From Stratiolaelaps scimitus (Eukaryota > Arthropoda > Arachnida > Mesostigmata > Laelapidae), in assembly GCA_019614645.1 (NCBI GenBank), contig JABWDB010000021.1, forward strand, positions 5,193,501-5,257,500: DNA of 64,000 bases. Direction: 5' to 3'. This document shows, one piece after another, positions 1 through 13,070 of this stretch (the first letter of the stretch is position 1; each line of letters starts with the position of its first letter). Below the pieces are notes generated by a model. That model worked only from the letters and a program-made list of their open reading frames with translations. It did not search any database and had not been told where the DNA came from. The position numbers and the translations under genes are program-made.

Positions 1-1060
1 TGCATTGCCGTCGCGTCGTTTTGACATGGATAAGGCTTGCGAGACGGTCGATACTGTCTCAACTAACGAGAGCCTAAACATCAGCACGTATTGCGAAAAT
101 TTCTACACGAAGCTGCGAGGCTGCGTAATACCATGAAATCCCCCCAAAGGTCGACATTGGTGGACGTCACAATGCACGGCTGTGAATAGTCTGCGACTAC
201 ATCTCAAAAGGCTCGACCGGAGGAACGCGGATGTTAGAACATAGACAACAGCAATGAACACTGTCTACCAAAGAACACTAAGAGAAGCTAAGCAAGAGTG
301 CGCACAGAGAAAGCAACAGCAGCCAGTGGCGGGTGCGTCAACAACTCCACAGGGGAGGACCCATTTCCAAAGCATCCTGGGCGAGGTAATTCAGTCCCCG
401 ATGGACGCCCGCTATACAGCGCTGTACGATCCAAAGAAACTCAAGGCTGGAAAGACAGAGTCGATGAGGAGTTTTACACTGCTGCCGTATACGAAACATT
501 ACAGGGTGCCCGATCAAAAATGGGACGTAGTTCAGACGGGCTATTTAATGAGCATGTCAAAGGGACCGCAATAAAATCCAGCAAGAGTAAGCACTGCTAT
601 AAAGCTAGTATCACGTTCTTATTAAATGTACCAGTTAGCACGCTGTCTGTACTCGCAAATGAGCTAGGCAAGCACACGTTTAAATAAAATCATAATAATA
701 ACATGCATCAGATATATTTGATTTATGTGTCGTTTCGTTTGTCCGAAGGGAAAATACGAGGAGCCCACCCGCTGCAGCTGAGCGGGAGGATTCGCCCCAG
801 AGGAGGAACTTAGGGATAGGACATGGTTGGAATCAATTCCCGGTCCCTGCAAGGCACTGACAGAAGTAATACTTTTGACCGTCCCGGTCAGTGCCCCAAG
901 TCAAAATCGGTTCTAGGTTTAGGCAGTAAGAGTCAAATACCTTAGTTGTGAAGCCTGGTGTCCATACAGAATTTACCTTTAACCTCTTTAAAAGAAATGC
1001 GTCGTTTCATTGAGATGTATTATATTTAATGTTCGAGTGGCGGCATCACTTATTATCGCA
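1..1060. other. non-coding stretch, no supported gene
   Basis: Two overlapping plus frames (254-574 and 298-687) are open but have no recognisable domain and compete with each other. Lengths of 106 and 129 codons are within what chance gives in this window. I see no splice-flanked exon, RNA gene or repeat here. Confidence 0.5.
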
Positions 1061-1640
1061 CAATGAACTTCACTGCAAGTGACATCCAGTCTACGATCTC
1101 AAAGGTGGAGAGTATCGTTAAAACTTTTTAGAGGTTTGTGCTTGTCGTCAACCTGAATAAAACATGTCTTACGCTGTTTCGCACATCTGAAAGAGCAACC
1201 AGAATGTTCTGTGGTGAAAGGGTCTCGATATATCCGGTCCCCAAATGCCTCGGCCTAATGACCCGTGAGACCCTAAAATGGCATGCTCATATGGAGGTCC
1301 TCACAACTAAAGGTTATGCAGTTATCGTCTCATTGATACACGTCAGGGGCCCCGGTTGAGAGCCTTCTTTTGATCAATACTGCGCTACTAATGCCGTTGC
1401 TGTGTTATGGCGCCTCCATCTGAGGCAGCGGTTACAAATTGCTAATTCATAGAGTCGTGGTTGTCCATAACGATGCCCTTCCTGCAATCTCCGGGAGAAA
1501 CCGCAGAGACTCGGTCTCTGATATCGTCCGCAGATACGACATCGATCCGATAAGCAAACTAAGCCAAGTTCATACGGCGCTACTGGCTTTTAAAATGGCC
1601 AATGGACGTACTCGATCGGACACTGATTTCCCAATCACTG
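1061..1640 (+). pseudogene. Decayed non-LTR retrotransposon reverse transcriptase, C-terminal part
   Basis: The relic corresponds to the palm/thumb end of a Jockey/R1-like LINE reverse transcriptase. Recognisable blocks in order: a helix like 'ISKVESIV' (about 1090-1125), then the 'VNLNKT...LF' block after 1140 that matches the usual (L/V)xxNxxKT...F motif, then 'PVPKCLGL' and 'LKWHAHMEVL' near 1229-1300, matching the YLG(V/I)...LxWxxH block. After a frame change come 'LLCYGA' near 1396-1415 and 'VVVHNDALPAISG' near 1455-1495, equivalent to the thumb helix 'xxxHNxALRxITG'. In-frame stops at about 1127 and 1357, a frame shift near 1360 and the missing catalytic FADD block show it is dead and truncated. 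No A-tail or target-site duplication is visible, consistent with an old insertion. Assignment to reverse transcriptase is from remembered family motifs; the exact clade is uncertain. Confidence 0.7.
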
Positions 1641-2366
1641 CATTTGATAAAAGAATGACCAGCCGAGCCATGGGCTACCGTATACCTTTAAACAATCTTA
1701 AATCCCTCCATGCTCGATTACCAGCTGTCTGAATCTCGCTTCCATGAGAGAGCAGACAACTCACCTTCGCAACAAAATTCTCACGCAAAGTAAAGAATAT
1801 TTCGCTGCAAATCATTGCGCTAACGTATATATTGTGTTTTACTCTAGATTGTCTATTAAATACACCATTGTAACAGGGGATTTGAGGTATTTCGTTTTGG
1901 ATTTGCAGTTCCATAATAAAGCCTCCATTGAATTGAGCTGATCGTGCATCGTTTACGGCTCGACATACATATGTCAATACATTCACTGTAAAAATAATAT
2001 TGTCACTTCAAATGTAACAATATCATGCTTTGTTCCAATCAGCAGCTTAACAGCTGTCGTTTTTATGCGCCCAGCAAACCTGTTCGCCGGACGCGAAAAG
2101 CAATTGTGACACCTGGCTTTGACTTCACAAAGCTTCGTAATCCGAAAAGGGAGCGTTTGTTCGCTTAGCGATTATTTGATGACCGAACGCACTATGATCT
2201 CGAGCACGACAGCGGGTCGCGATCAATACAAAAGACAATTGATCCGTAACATACAGTCAGCCTCTGTGCATTCATTATTCAGGAAGAGCCTTGGGGGGAA
2301 GGGGGTACTGACCCGGATTTGCATTGCCATTGTATTAATGCTAATCGTATGTGACGATTATGCTTG

Positions 2367-2396
2367 TGTATATATATATATATATATATTTATATA
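2367..2396. repeat. (TA)n microsatellite
   Basis: Nearly uninterrupted TA dinucleotides with one TT interruption near the 3' end. Confidence 0.95.
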
Positions 2397-2776
2397 GAGA
2401 GATATCTAGCTGCTGTGTGGGTCACCCGACGGATCGGCCAAGGGCACGAATAGCACTGAGTGGGCAAATACCAACGTGGGTTGTGTAAACGAAGCTGTTT
2501 GAGTACGCTGGACTGTGTACCAAGGAGGGTTGGGGGTTGAGGGTGTGGACGGTATTACCGTATCGTGATTCGCGTAGCGCTGTCACTGAACGGTCCATCG
2601 GTTACTATCAAAAGGACAATAACAAACAGATCATAATGCACTCTCTCGTCAAATGCCACCATTCTCGAATTGGTTTGTATTGTCGATCGCAGGTTATATT
2701 TCTAGCTAATATTCAGCGACCGCAGCAAAAGTTGAAGTACAACAATGCATGTCACCCTTTTTGCTCACGGCGTGCA

Positions 2777-2779
<3 letters not shown>

Positions 2780-2810
<31 letters not shown>
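2780..2810. repeat. (TA)n microsatellite
   Basis: About fifteen perfect TA units, ending at GTCC. Confidence 0.95.
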
Positions 2811-2815
<5 letters not shown>

Positions 2816-4008
2816 TCTCTCTATAGCTCTGCCGCCACGTCTGTCAAAACCAACTTCAAGACCAACGAACTCCGCGTATCTCTTTAGACGTTGTCCAGTG
2901 TTGACATTCCAGAAATCGGTGGCAGTTTCTTCCGCCTCCGATCAGACACACAATAGAAGTCCACCATCGCATGCGTACGGTATGGAATCCGGTCACCCGT
3001 TCGTTCGACATTGAACCCGATTTCGAACCGTACCAAAATGTATAGCGAAAGACGGGTGTCATTTTCTCTATAAAGCTTCTCTTTTTTTTGTCATTTCTGT
3101 GGCTCGTGGTTGTGATATACGGGGATTGACGTGCATTCATTAGCGTTGCGTTGCTCTGCACTGCACCCGCCTGATTGCATCTGGCGACCGTTGCCCTCGT
3201 ACACGTTCTATATATCACCGGATGGCACTCTGCCTGCCGTGTTCAATTTATTAATCCAGTGAAAGGCAAGTACACTCTAAATATAATTACAGGCGTCAAC
3301 TGACGAGAACGTTACATTCGAATGGTACATTGGTGACATCACCTGCCAGCAGCGTGGGGCTGATGCAGGTAGCAATTATCGCTTTTCAGCTCTTCTAATA
3401 GAGACATTCAGGCGCATTTCGATGGTGTGCCGCCGTTGGCTCCGACGCTGATCGCCTGTTCAGCCGTTAATACTTATAGCTAGGTGGATGATCAAACATA
3501 ATTAACAAGTAATATTACTCATATTTAACCTGGTTTTTTTGCTTTACGGATTGTAAAAAAAATAATAATAAATAAATATATATATATAAATATATAGTGT
3601 TTTACTTTTTATTGTCATATGAAATAAAAGCGGGCCTCTATCTAAGTATTTTAATAAACCACTTAAATATTAATTATCTCTAGAGTATGACCTATTTTGC
3701 AGTACGGCGAACGTTAAATGCTGGCTGTGAGACTGGATATTTAATTAATTAATTACTCTTTTAGCAAATTTAGATATTAGATAGGTGAGAGTCAAAATCG
3801 CCATTCAATAAAATAATTTCGATGAGTTTGACCTCTTCTGCCAAATCACTGCAGTAAATAAAGCAAAGAGCGAGAGTTGCGCTGGCCAGGTGGAGACATC
3901 TTTCACTGACTTGCAACATATGAACGTTGCTCATAGATGCAGAAGTTATCGTGAATGCCATTATCGAAAAACGTAGGCGTGCAGCATTAACTACGTGTGA
4001 TGTTTAAT

Positions 4009-4080
4009 TTATTATAAAAGTGGACAACAATTGTACACGCTGAACGTGAAATATATCTAAGAACAACCACCTCGCTATAA
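4009..4080 (+). repeat. Dispersed repeat R1, copy A
   Basis: About 72 bp align with 22618-22690. Shared words are TTATAAAAGT, ACAATTGTAC and CGCTGAACGTGAAA, in the same order and spacing. The similarity decays after about 4080. A plus frame (4087-4296) begins just beyond the repeat but has no recognised domain. It may be an old DNA transposon or other mobile-element fragment; the type is unknown. Confidence 0.65.
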
Positions 4081-7000
4081 ACTTGATTGAATATTTTCAA
4101 CGAGGAGGTCCGAGTTTCCCAAGCCTGCCCAAAAAATGGAAGTTGTGTAGCCGTTTCTCTCTGGATATCTAAGGAAAATCTATCTATTAAATATTCGGTT
4201 GCGCGTGGCTCTCCTGTCGTGGACGATAACTTGTCCCTTACTACCTTTAGGAAGTTTGGAATACCTCCGTTCCGCCAATGTTTTGAAGGCACGTAGATAT
4301 GGCAATTCCTAATCATCTGATGTTGGGTATGACATTTATTTCAAAATAAATAAGTTTTGCAGCTGTCTACTTCGAGGTCACGTCAAGCATCCGGCAACGA
4401 AGTGGGCAAATGATATAAGTTGCAAAACATTTGATGCTTTTAGTAGCAAGCGTTTGACGTAAAAATCTGCATGTATCTGCAAGCGAGGCCACACTAATGT
4501 ATGGTCTGATTAAGATTCATTCATTATGTACGCTATGTTGGGTCTCGGTTGATGATCACACCCGGACATCCGGTATCAGGATGCCAAGCAGGGGCTAACA
4601 AATGCGTTTCACATCGAAAACTCTGCACTTTTATAGCTGTAGGATTTTGACTCGAGTTATTAAACGATAATGTTCTATGGTTGAGTATAACGTACATAAG
4701 TATCATGTTTGCGCTAGCGTTCAGTTCATCGCACCGCTAACATTTTTGGGTTTTTCAAGACTTAGGCTAACGATCTTTTCCAAGCCTGAGAATACTGGTG
4801 CTTAAACAATTACGCTTTTAAATACTGCTTAGTACTGTACCGTTCTAGGCCATAGCTAGATGGGCTGTACTGTGGCGACGCAACAGATGATTGAGCTTCC
4901 TGTCCCGAGAACGGACGATGACGAAAGATTGTGACGTTGATAGTGTGAGCATGCGGAGATGAGGGCTAATTACAGAGACCTACTTCAGTGACATCCTCCA
5001 ATCCGCGATTCTTTATAACGAAGAAAAAAATCACTGTGTCGTTCATGAATCCACTTCGACGTCAGTCGAAGTTAAAAATCATTAAATAACTTTATCAACG
5101 CCTGTACAAGGTAGATTTGCACACTAAAAACATGATTTAATCATTTCGCCGAAGTCACCCCTGCCGTAACATAATCGAATGTCGAGATGTGTGCTAGTGA
5201 ACCGCTGATGGCGTGTGGATTTAGTGAACTCCCCTCGCATTGTTCCAATGAAACCAGCCAACTGATTAACTGATCTGTCGATATCTGATATATTCGTATT
5301 CTGTAGCGTCCAGTGTATTCACATAGTTATTCTGAAACATACGACTGTATTGCAAAGATACCGTGTCAAAGACAGCTGCTTTCTCTCGATCGTAAGCCCG
5401 CACTGGCACCTCTCTGCATCTTATCGCTTCATAGGAGTAGAAATTGTCTATTTTCTTGCTGATTTCTTTCGACCATCCCACGCGAGTGGCGCACATATAG
5501 AACATCCACTCAGGGAGGGGGCTTCGTTGAGCTTACATTTGAAAAAAAATATTTTGTCTGGATTCTATTATTCGCTGTTTCCGAAACTCCACCAAAGGCT
5601 TCATCAACACTGTCGTCCATTTTTTCGACAAATGGGCGCTTACCGAGTAGTGACCTGCGCTGGATGGCAGTCAGGCCTGAGCTGCTGTCTATATATCGCT
5701 TTATTCCGGCCCGGGGAGGAAATAATACAGCGTGGACCACTATTATTACGATTATCGCCCTCTCCGCCAAGGCTGGATAGCATCATTTAATCTGGTCACT
5801 CCACAACTCCGCAGTTAGCTGACCTTCCCAATGACCAAGAGGAAGGCGGAAAGTCAACCAGATAATAGCTGACTTTTAGTCGGACCTTGTTGAGATATCT
5901 GCGGTTGCAACGTTCCGGCTGTCGTTTGCGGTGCCTTTTCGGCGATTGCCAATAGGAGCAGCTAGTTGTATCTGCTTATTTTAGCAGTTACTGACCGTAA
6001 GGTCATAAAACCGCATTGCGTTATGTTCTTCTGCTTTGAGCTAGAGGATCACACTGTGCGCTGCCGATCGTGGGGTCTGATGGTCGGCGGACAACATTAC
6101 TTCTATTGATTTTCTATCTTCGCCAACTCCCAGAGGAGCGTTGGATCGTTTTGCTGAGCTCGACACTGACTCACCTTTACTGGCAATCATTGTATACTAA
6201 GTTTGTCTCATAGTGTTTAGGCATCTTCTCGAGTATATATAAATATAAAAAAAATATTATGTTTTCGATCCTTGTTGGCATTAGTTGCCGTGGAAATTCC
6301 TCACTCACGTGAGTGTGATAAGTAAATCAAAGAATATTATTGTTTAGTCACTAACACGAGGGCAAGTCCTTCTTGTTGCACGATGATGGCCTGCATTTTT
6401 TCTTGTTATCTTCTTGTTATCTATACTATTATTTTGCAAAAACTTTAAACTGGGAACAACATTTCCTCTATATATCTGCTTGAAAATGTGATTTTTCAAA
6501 TAGGCGAAATTGCTGCCAGGAAAGATACTGTCACGTCTATGAGCGAATTTTTCCACTTTTCATAACCTCCGTTCGGACGATTCGTCGGAAACAATGAGTA
6601 CCTAACACGACAAATCATGTACTCGTATTTCGTGTGGCTTGGGATCGATCCACGGTGGATCATACCTCTGGGGCATTTTTCCAAATGACAACTCTGTAAG
6701 CACTCTCTATGCGCAGATGTATGTATATTTGGATGTGTATTTTTAGATATAGCCGTATATGAGAGAGAGCAATCGATGATGGCTGAGTCGGTAATGGATC
6801 GTACTGTCTTGGTTCCTATTCGTCTTATTCGGTTTCTTTCCGATAAATGAGTTTATCGCATATAGTCGCCCTATCAGCCCATAGGGGCATTTCTACTGTA
6901 GACTCAGCCAACAAGATTACCAAATACAATATTATTAGGAGCTCGGAAAATTGACAAGGAAAACTATTAGAGACGATGCAAGATCCAATACGTTCATTTT

Positions 7001-10000
7001 AATCGTCCTTTTTCGTTAGATCTGTGACAACCCCACTTCTAAAGTTGAGATACCCCAAGTTTCATTTGTAGCGAACATCTATTAGGAATAGTCTAATAGT
7101 AGACGTCCGCAAAAGGATGGTCATTAACCAAGTGACTCTGATCTACTCCTTTCATCTCGTATAGTTAACTTGTTAGAGGAGGACTTGCAAACATCTATGT
7201 TTCAGCAATGTATCAAAGGGTCGCTTGTTCTGTTAATAAAAAGCCCATGATTGTTTCTTCACACCATCCAACTTGTTGTGTATTTGTAAAAGGCTACTCA
7301 TGGTCCATGGCTGCCTCATGCTCCCTACAAGTATGAACGAGGAATATTTTTACCTCGTATGTGCCGTATCGGCTATATAGCCGCACAGATAAGATATCCA
7401 AGATAGATAGCCACGCACGTGCGCGGCTTACAAAAACGAGACCTAGGCCATGCTCAACTTATGGAAGTTTTATCACGTGATGATATCTGAACGATGTGTT
7501 GCGCTAGAATAATTCTAGCGGCCTTCGGGTAGTATCGGTTCCAGAGCGGCAGCGGCTTCCTATTTTCGGGAAGCGCCCGAAATATCTGTGGAAGAACTTT
7601 GCAGTTTGACGTTCTCCTTCCTTGTGGCGTCTAATGGAGCGCTCAATACGAGACGCTGTCGAAATCGGTCCCTCTCCATCCACAGGCAACGCTTCCGCAA
7701 ACTCTCCGTAAGGATCCCATAGCATGACTCGCTGACGAACGAAAGTTTTGCAGACATGAGCTTTTTCGGTTCGTCAAACTCTGTTCACAGCTTGGCCGCG
7801 TCTTTGCGCTGTTGACTCAACACGATACCGTTCAGATGGGATAATTAATCCTCGGCAAAGGCTCCTCTCATATGAGAAGATACTGGAACGGGTGAAGAGT
7901 GCAATTTGGTGTTTTTGCGTTTTCCACCGTCCAAGTACAATTTTGACGTCTTGAGTGGGAGAAGTCAACCCGATTTTTACTGAGAGAAAATAAAGAAAGA
8001 GATGCGTAGATAAGACAGAACGAGAGGGAGGGAGAGCGAAGCATATTGTAGTGATCCCTCAGACCAGAAGCCCATTGGTGGTACAAGCAGAATGGTTGTA
8101 GCTGTGCAAAGGATTGCATAAATGCACTTTAAATTTGCTTCCATCGATGGATGAGTGTCATATTGGTCTGTATGTGCCTCACCAAGGCACTAGCTAAGGC
8201 TGGTCAATGCTAGCTCGATACGCAAAAGCAATGTCTGAATTATTACGGTGGAAGATGATGAGAGAAGGTCTTCAAATTGGGACGAGAAGCTCCTCTTATC
8301 GTTGAAATCGTACGCTAATTTCTGTATTGTACTGATTTGTGATCTGGTCTGTGTGAATGGGTGAAGAGGTAGCCTTCAAAGGGTTTGTTTTTGACAGCCG
8401 AAAGCTCCTTATCCTTTGTGGAAACAGCATAAGCGCACAGGCTAAACAACAACATAAAATCCGTGCAGCAAAACACCTAGGTCTCATGTTACAACTGCGA
8501 AGACAGCAGTGACAACAAGATGACAACATCAACCCAAACGGCGCCAGGCCAAATCGTTCTCGAGCGTTCACTGGAAAACTCGGCGTCAAGGCTGTCAACA
8601 CCAGATTAACATTGTCTTTAGGTTTAGGTCTTGCTGCACTTTCTACTCGTAGTTCTCTGTCAATAAAATATTATATGCGGATCCTTTGCCGTTTCCGAAA
8701 AACGCCCGAATACCACGACCCCTTGCATTTCTGGCGGAGGGGCCGAAAAGCAAAATTAGCATTCAAACAAAACTGCTGATTTCTGTCTGTCCTTCAATAT
8801 AGATACTCGTCGCAACCAAATTTCAGAGAGGTAGGTATACGAAAAACTAGTACACGGTTTGTATGTCGTTTATTCTAAAAGGAAAGTACATTAAGAATCC
8901 ATGAAAGTAGAAAGGATTTCTTTATACTTCCGTAGCATTGGCAGCACAGAAATGTTTTTTATTTGCGTAGTGTGGGTGCTCAGGTTCATCTACGTCATTC
9001 CTCTTATCCTACGTGATCATTTTTAATCAAGGCAACTTGATTGCCTTGGTGTTTCCTACGTGTGTCCGAAAGCCATTTTTCCAATTTCTACCCCCGAAAG
9101 AGTGTTGGGGGTGCATTTAATGCACCTCCTCGAGTAGTCGGACCTACTATACTCCTCATCACCGAAATTCGGTCTGCCTCGATGCTCGAAGGTGGAGGAA
9201 TACTTTGTCATAATATTCATAGTGACACAAGTGACGAAGTTTAACCAATTCCCAAAGTCTGACGTGCTATGGCCGGCTCCTTCTGACAGCTACGGCAGCC
9301 CCAGCTCTGGAGACATCGTTGTTGAGAACGAGGCCGGCATTATGCGCCGCTAGCCTGGTAGCCTTTCGAAGCCAGACTTTAATAATATGTATTATCAGAT
9401 CCTGCTGTCGAAATGATCTCCCCGCCCACCCTATTTCCTGAACCTTGACAGCGAAACCCTACATAAATTAGATTGAACCGAGCACAACTGACATAGTGTT
9501 GGCGACTCGTGCTTGGTCAAGGCACTCAGTGCTCGGCGCTTTAGCAGTATCTAGAGGCATAGCATGCTCCCCCCGAAACCACTCGAATAGTCTAGACAGA
9601 CTTAGAGACGCCAAACTGTTTGGTTTACGATAGTGTATCCACCTTGCGACGTTTATCATTACTTACCAAGAAGTATCTGAATTGCAAACGAATAACCCTG
9701 CGAAATTGCTAATGAAATACGGCGATGGCTTCGAGCGAAGAATATCTGATAAGTGATAGTTTCTGAACTAAACCCGATGATTCCTCTGTTGAGAGTGGTC
9801 TGAGTTTGTACGCCACATTGAGTCTTCAACTGGTCAGGATTCGGGTCCCATGACGAACATAGCAAATGGGATTATCTATCAAAGGAACTATTATGTAAAC
9901 AGTGTCAGCGTTTATTTTGCCGCGTTCACCGACATTTCCCACTGTAATAAATACCACGTGGATATCCACAGTTGGTAGAACATCTGCCCGCTGTTTCTGG

Positions 10001-10435
10001 GCCAAAACTAAGTTTGGTGACTGTTTTTCCTTTAAACAACATACGAGCAAAGAAAATGACTCAGGGTTAGACGATCTTTGTCAGGCTCACGACAAACATC
10101 AAGGTAGGTGAGACTTACTCGGGGTCATGAACGAATGGGACTATCAGAAATAAATAGTAGGATCTGGTTGTTGCATATCAAGACTCGTCTAGTTCCAGTA
10201 TGAAAACCATTGTCCTGAGACGAACAAGGCTGCCAAAATTTCTCCAGCTTATAACTGCTGAACATACCTTTAAGTCCAGTACAGCGTAAGCGTTTGCGCG
10301 AGGTTTAACTCATTCATAACAATGTTATGCTTGCATAGCTTCTAGAGATGTTTTAGTAGATGTGAAATAGTTTGGGAGATTGCTTTAACGCTGGATATTA
10401 GGACTCCTCGATGATTCTGTGATTGTATTCTACTG
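4081..10435. other. non-coding stretch, no supported gene
   Basis: I see no splice-flanked exon or domain. The longest frame (plus, 5350-5790) overlaps two minus frames of similar quality, as expected by chance. A minus frame at 7504-7768 is somewhat GC-richer than its surroundings but matches nothing I know. Around 6220-6260 there is a short A/T-rich patch. No RNA gene was found. Confidence 0.45.
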
Positions 10436-10661
10436 TTATACAGAATTCAAGGAGACCGCGATGTACAGTTGTCGAAGTCTCGGCATCCAGCTTTTTGCAG
10501 CCAGATACTTTAAGCCGTCCAAGCTGGCGTGCAGAAGTTCCAATTTCAACAAAACGCTCTTAAAATTTGTATGTCCATGGGTATCTGCTAAGTTTGTCGA
10601 CAGTTGTTCAAGTGTCATATCATGCAGTGTCAAGTTCAGCCTTAGGTTTGGCGATGCCTAG
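10436..10661 (-). CDS. Possible exon with leucine-rich spacing (F-box/LRR-like), tentative
   Basis: On the minus strand this frame stays open for about 75 codons from a TAG at 10659-10661 (a possible AG acceptor) to a stop that overlaps a GTATAA donor-like site near 10441. The peptide is rich in regularly spaced leucines: 'LKLELLHASLDGLKYLA' followed by 'WMPRLRQLYI'. This spacing resembles C-terminal repeats of F-box/LRR proteins (LxxLxL ... GLxxLA ... PxLxxLxL). There is no clear polypyrimidine tract before the acceptor and no neighbouring exon was found. It could equally be a chance frame or an old pseudogene. The plus-strand frame over the same bases has no such pattern. Confidence 0.3.
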
Positions 10662-11439
10662 CCATTTGTTGCCACCGGCCTGTATTGCGCAGCAACTTGA
10701 GAGGACATTTTCTGTCCTATGGACTGAAAGTAGAGCTGACGTGCTGAACGGTTAGAAAGGCGCATTAAGCGGTGTTTGCCGACAACGTCAAAAACGACTA
10801 CCACATCCAGAGCCGGTTGTGGAGGCTCACTGACATCTTGATGCTACGTGCCTATTAGTTCCCTATGTGACCAGACACCCGCAGGCCAGATGCAGTAGAA
10901 GAGCTTGCATAATCCGCGAACAATATACCAGGCGAATATTTAGCCTGGCACTATGTGTGGGTTAGTAGTTCGACCTATTGCCTATCTACGAGAAGAGGTG
11001 TGATGGTTCCTTCAACCATCTCATTATTGCCTCCGTTACACAAATGACCAGAGAGCGTTCAACCGAAACCATAATCTCACTTGTAATTTCCACCTGTCTA
11101 ACTTCCAACACTTTTTCTAGTTTCCCTTTAGGAACGAAAAACCAAATTGTCCCGTAGGAATCAGCGTCGGGTCGGTTGTTTGCAGAACATACGGTGTGTT
11201 CAGCAATTTAAAATGTCAAAGAATGAACTCGTATTCGAAAAGCCGTGTTCGCACCCCTGAAGCTGCGAATAAAAGCCCCCCCCACTTGCTGGCTCGCTTT
11301 GTTGTCCATATGGGTTCTCACCACACACAATTTGTAAGGAACCCCACAAGACGCCGTAGCTGTAGATGTCAAAAATTGTCAACTTACTCAGTAGCTGGGC
11401 TCCAACTGCCAGACAAATTCGTTGGCTCTTTAATAATTT

Positions 11440-11477
<38 letters not shown>

Positions 11478-12566
11478 ATACACTACTAACTCGACTAGCA
11501 TCTATTCGAATTAGTACACTGTTCGTGAGTGCGTCGCCACGCTTTCACTGAGCTGTTTGAACTATTCCACGAAAGGAGAGTATGTGAATGGTATTGGATT
11601 TACACCAAACCCACATCTATCAGCAGGGCTCCTTTGAATCGAACAGACACATTGCTTTCCTTCTGGGTACACATATCGTTGATCTATTTCTTGATCGACT
11701 TACTCGCTAGCACAACGCGACACACTACCGTTTTTGTGCAAGAAAGCCTTTTTGCGGCACGCTTGTCCACACCGCTCGAGTTATCATCTTGCTTGCTGAT
11801 TTTCTCGTTCACTTCAGCGTGAGCGGGTGTCCATTGCAATGACGCTCCGTACTTTCTCCGCCGTGGACCCCCCAGAGTCGCCTGTATCATGTTGGTATAT
11901 CATGTCCTGAGGGATCAGCCGATACGAGGTCAACATCGCCTGCGAATCACATACAATCAACATGATGACAGGCCGATGGGGAGCATATTTCATTCGGCAG
12001 CACTTAAAAGATTGCGATCCACCCTGGGACTCTTGGACTACTACAGGTACTGATGCCACATGAACATTTGCCCGAGCCATTGAATCTACAGCCTTCCCTA
12101 CTAGGCACCTCCTTGCTTCTTGTCCACATAATCATTAGTAAGCGAAGTAATTGAAATCGTACCATCAACGAGGTGTATAGTGCTGATGATTAGTGAGAGA
12201 TTGGAGAGTTGTGATGTCACCCTTACTTGACACTTTGGAGATTGTCGTTTTGTAGAAGTCTAGAATCCCATGGGTATTATTTTGCCTTACGCTTGCAAAC
12301 AGAACTGCGAAGAGCACTCCATTCTGAGGCACTTTACTGTCCCTCAGGAGTTCCGTTACTTCCTACTCAACCACACCATTTTAAGCGTAAAGTCGGGCGT
12401 AAAAGGTAGGATAGGTTGAAGAACATGCAGCTTTGAGGAACTACCCCATGAGTACCCCTTAAAGCGACTGCACAATCGAAGATATCCATCATTTTACAAC
12501 TCTCAAATCAACATAGTATGCATAGGCGAGTCATTCGGTGCTTACGCGGACTATGCGAAGAGCACG
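10662..12566. other. non-coding stretch with one microsatellite
   Basis: Nothing gene-like is supported. It contains the (TA)n tract at 11442-11474. Several frames of 60-97 codons cross the microsatellite or overlap on opposite strands and were not accepted. Confidence 0.5.
11442..11474. repeat. (TA)n microsatellite
   Basis: About sixteen perfect TA units between TAATAATTTC and CACATACAC. Confidence 0.95.
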
Positions 12567-12851
12567 TCACGCAAAGGCGTTGGCCACAAAGGTTTTTGTT
12601 GCTATTTCTTTTGGTTGTATCTGCAATTCGCTGCTAGTGATAGTGGGAATCTTAGTGAAGAACGCCTTGGTTAGGTGGAAGTTATTCTCCAATCCCTTTA
12701 GCAGGTTTAAATCATTTCTACGGAGTTCTTCTAGTATATCGTTATACAACGACTTCTTTACATTGGATTTTGCATGTAGAAGCAACACCTCGCACAAAGC
12801 TTTTCTGTACACACCATGCGAGCTTGTTATCTTTAGCTCGAGGACTCATAG
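12567..12851 (-). CDS. Unrecognised open frame, possible exon
   Basis: Minus-strand frame of about 94 codons, open from a TGA near 12853 and ending at a TGA at 12567-12569. The peptide looks like a soluble helical protein: alternating charged and leucine residues ('NDILEELRRNDLNLLKGLEN'), few prolines, lysine-rich, with AT-rich codon use. No methionine starts it, so it would have to be an internal or terminal exon. Only weak AG acceptors lie upstream ('ATGAG', 'TCGAG'). I do not recognise a family; a decayed mobile-element or viral-like fragment is equally possible. Length alone is within chance. Confidence 0.25.
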
Positions 12852-12997
12852 ATGAGAATCGACATCACGTCATGGTTGAATAATTGCATGTAAAGATTGG
12901 GTTTACTGGGAAGGAATGAGCATAATATATCAGTTTGCTCTCCTGGAAGCATGAATCACAGTATCGGATACGTGGCCGCTATGTTTAAGATTGGTTG

Positions 12998-13070
12998 TGG
13001 CTTAGTGGCGCCCAGATCACTCATTTGGTTAAGTGCTGTCGAACGATTGTCTCGACAATCGTTCGAGATT
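12998..13070 (+). other. Pol III A-box-like site followed by near-perfect palindrome
   Basis: TGGCTTAGTGG at 12998-13008 matches the tRNA A-box consensus TRGYNNAGTGG. Downstream, 13039-13051 (TCGAACGATTGTC) is repeated exactly in inverse orientation at 13054-13066, separated by only two bases. The right arm contains GTTCGAGAT, one base short of the B-box consensus GWTCRANNC. This could be a rearranged tRNA-derived element whose anticodon region became a palindrome, or a chance combination. Confidence 0.4.

Larger units (their letters stand above)
1641..4008. other. non-coding, AT-rich towards 3.5-3.8 kb
   Basis: No supported gene. The stretch contains two long (TA)n tracts listed separately and a strongly AT-rich block (about 3480-3780) with short A and T runs and several TTAATTAA-type words. 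Open frames here are short and crossed by the microsatellites. Confidence 0.5.

Noticed and set aside
5350..5790. Second-longest open frame (146 codons, plus)
   Set aside because: Overlaps minus frames of similar quality, no domain, no splice sites; a few frames of this length are expected by chance.
6640..6700. B-box-like GGATCGATCC on the minus strand
   Set aside because: No A-box upstream on that strand and no stem structure.
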